Assembly (NCBI GenBank): GCA_947311605.1
Contig: CAMZLC010000054.1
Coordinates: 1-6,235 of the forward strand
Reading direction: 5' to 3'
From: an uncultured Sulfurovum sp.
GTDB taxonomy: Bacteria; Campylobacterota; Campylobacteria; Campylobacterales; Sulfurovaceae
Length of the DNA: 6,235 nucleotides
Shown here: positions 5,573 through 6,235 of the stretch, in pieces
How the letters are laid out: every line of letters starts with the position of its first letter
How positions within the stretch are numbered: position 1 is the stretch's first letter
Position numbers and translations under genes: made by a program
Notes under the pieces: generated by a model
What the model was told of the DNA's origin: nothing
Seen by the model: only the letters and a program-made list of their open reading frames with translations
Database searches by the model: none

Positions 5573-6235
5573 CGAAAACCCTTTTCAGTATCTGGTGGTA
5601 GGCTTCTGTCTGGGCGATATCATTGTGGTGGCTTCCTGGGATCTCATGCACCTCTACCTGCGTGGCAGGGAAAGCCTTTGCCAATCTATAGGCATGCGCT
5701 TTGGGTACGACCGTATCATGCTCGGCAATGAGTATGATCGTCTGGGCATGGATGGCGGGCACCCTCTCCAGAGAGTTGTACTTGTCCTTGATGAGCAGAG
5801 AGAGAGGGAAGATGGGGTATCTGTCTCTGGCCACGCTCTCGATGCTGTCATAGGGAGTGATCAGTATCAGTCTCCTTGCTTCCCTCTGTGCCGCCACATA
5901 GCAGGCGACACCGGTACCGAGGCTTCTGCCAAACAGGGAGATGTCCTGATGCTTCGCCTTGATCGCGTCATACACTGCCAGAGCATCGCTGAGTATGCCC
6001 GCTTCTGTAGGGTGACCTGAGCTGTATCCATAGCCCCGATAGTCCACCAGATAGGTGCTGTAGTGAGGCAATGCCTTGGCGAAGACCTCTGCCCCCGCCA
6101 CCACGGCTTCGCCATTGCCTCCCCAATAGAGCAGCGCATGAGGCTGACCGGGATTGGTGAGGGTGATATGGATACGCTCACCTTCATTATGTACGGTCAT
6201 CGCATCATAGTCTGTCTCTATGGGAGGAGAGGGGA
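5562..6235 (-). CDS. Alpha/beta hydrolase, YfhR/BEM46-like (5' end outside the window)
   Basis: The frame stays open to the right edge, so at least 223 residues are visible and the true start is missing. An ATG at 6200 would be an internal start: the codons before it read SPPIETDYDA, fitting the usual N-terminal strand entry of this family, and no ribosome-binding site precedes it. Counting from that ATG, the fold shows YWGGNGEA (25-32, oxyanion region), DYRGYGYSSG (53-62), nucleophile S93 in the elbow GRSLG (91-95), D162 in AEHDTVVP and H192 in GSHHND, giving an intact Ser-Asp-His triad. ITPYDSI (114-120) is typical of the BEM46/YfhR group. These proteins are serine hydrolases of mostly unknown substrate, often tethered by an N-terminal membrane segment, which cannot be judged here. 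The stop overlaps cmoA by 11 nt, implying an operon. Confident of the fold, not of the reaction. Confidence 0.88.
   Translation of the reverse strand, partial: PSPPIETDYDAMTVHNEGERIHITLTNPGQPHALLYWGGNGEAVVAGAEVFAKALPHYSTYLVDYRGYGYSSGHPTEAGILSDALAVYDAIKAKHQDISLFGRSLGTGVACYVAAQREARRLILITPYDSIESVARDRYPIFPLSLLIKDKYNSLERVPAIHAQTIILIAEHDTVVPKAHAYRLAKAFPATQVEVHEIPGSHHNDIAQTEAYHQILKRVFDER

Noticed and set aside
1..6235. A defence, mobile or otherwise undescribed multi-gene system
   Set aside because: Apart from one small unknown protein every gene belongs to a familiar housekeeping or signalling family, and there are no transposase, integrase, nuclease, toxin or repeat-array signatures.

Overview
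The window looks like an ordinary chromosomal segment of a Campylobacterota bacterium (formerly Epsilonproteobacteria), most plausibly a free-living, moderate-GC lineage of the Sulfurovum/Sulfurimonas kind. The assignment is inferred from protein resemblance: an OmpR-type regulator with the SSARSD and DDYLPKPYDP signatures of the Helicobacter ArsR / Campylobacter RacR group, its matching sensor kinase, and a class II DAHP synthase as the shikimate entry enzyme. No taxonomic search was possible. No mobile element, CRISPR array, rRNA or tRNA was found.

Layout. On the + strand (1-2892): the 3' end of anthranilate synthase component I (trpE), then after 8 nt shikimate dehydrogenase (aroE, GTG start), then a two-component pair (response regulator and histidine kinase, 4-nt ATGA overlap) that probably has its own promoter at the end of aroE. 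On the - strand (6235 down to 2853): an alpha/beta hydrolase whose 5' end lies outside the window, cmoA overlapping it by 11 nt, a 288-nt AT-rich intergenic region, the class II DAHP synthase with a good -10 element, and a 108-residue protein of unknown function. The two blocks converge, and the histidine kinase and the unknown gene overlap tail to tail by 40 nt, so no terminator separates them.

Function. Three genes belong to aromatic amino acid synthesis: DAHP synthase makes the first committed intermediate, AroE reduces 3-dehydroshikimate to shikimate, and TrpE diverts chorismate to tryptophan. They lie in two opposed units rather than one operon. The two-component pair is a membrane sensor plus DNA-binding regulator whose signal and targets cannot be read here. 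CmoA makes carboxy-S-adenosylmethionine for wobble-uridine modification of tRNA; the hydrolase beside it has an intact Ser-Asp-His triad but no identifiable substrate.

The most notable non-coding signal is a perfect 11-bp inverted repeat upstream of the DAHP synthase gene. Each arm contains a TTATTCACA sequence matching the DnaA-box consensus. I saw no convincing undescribed multi-gene system.
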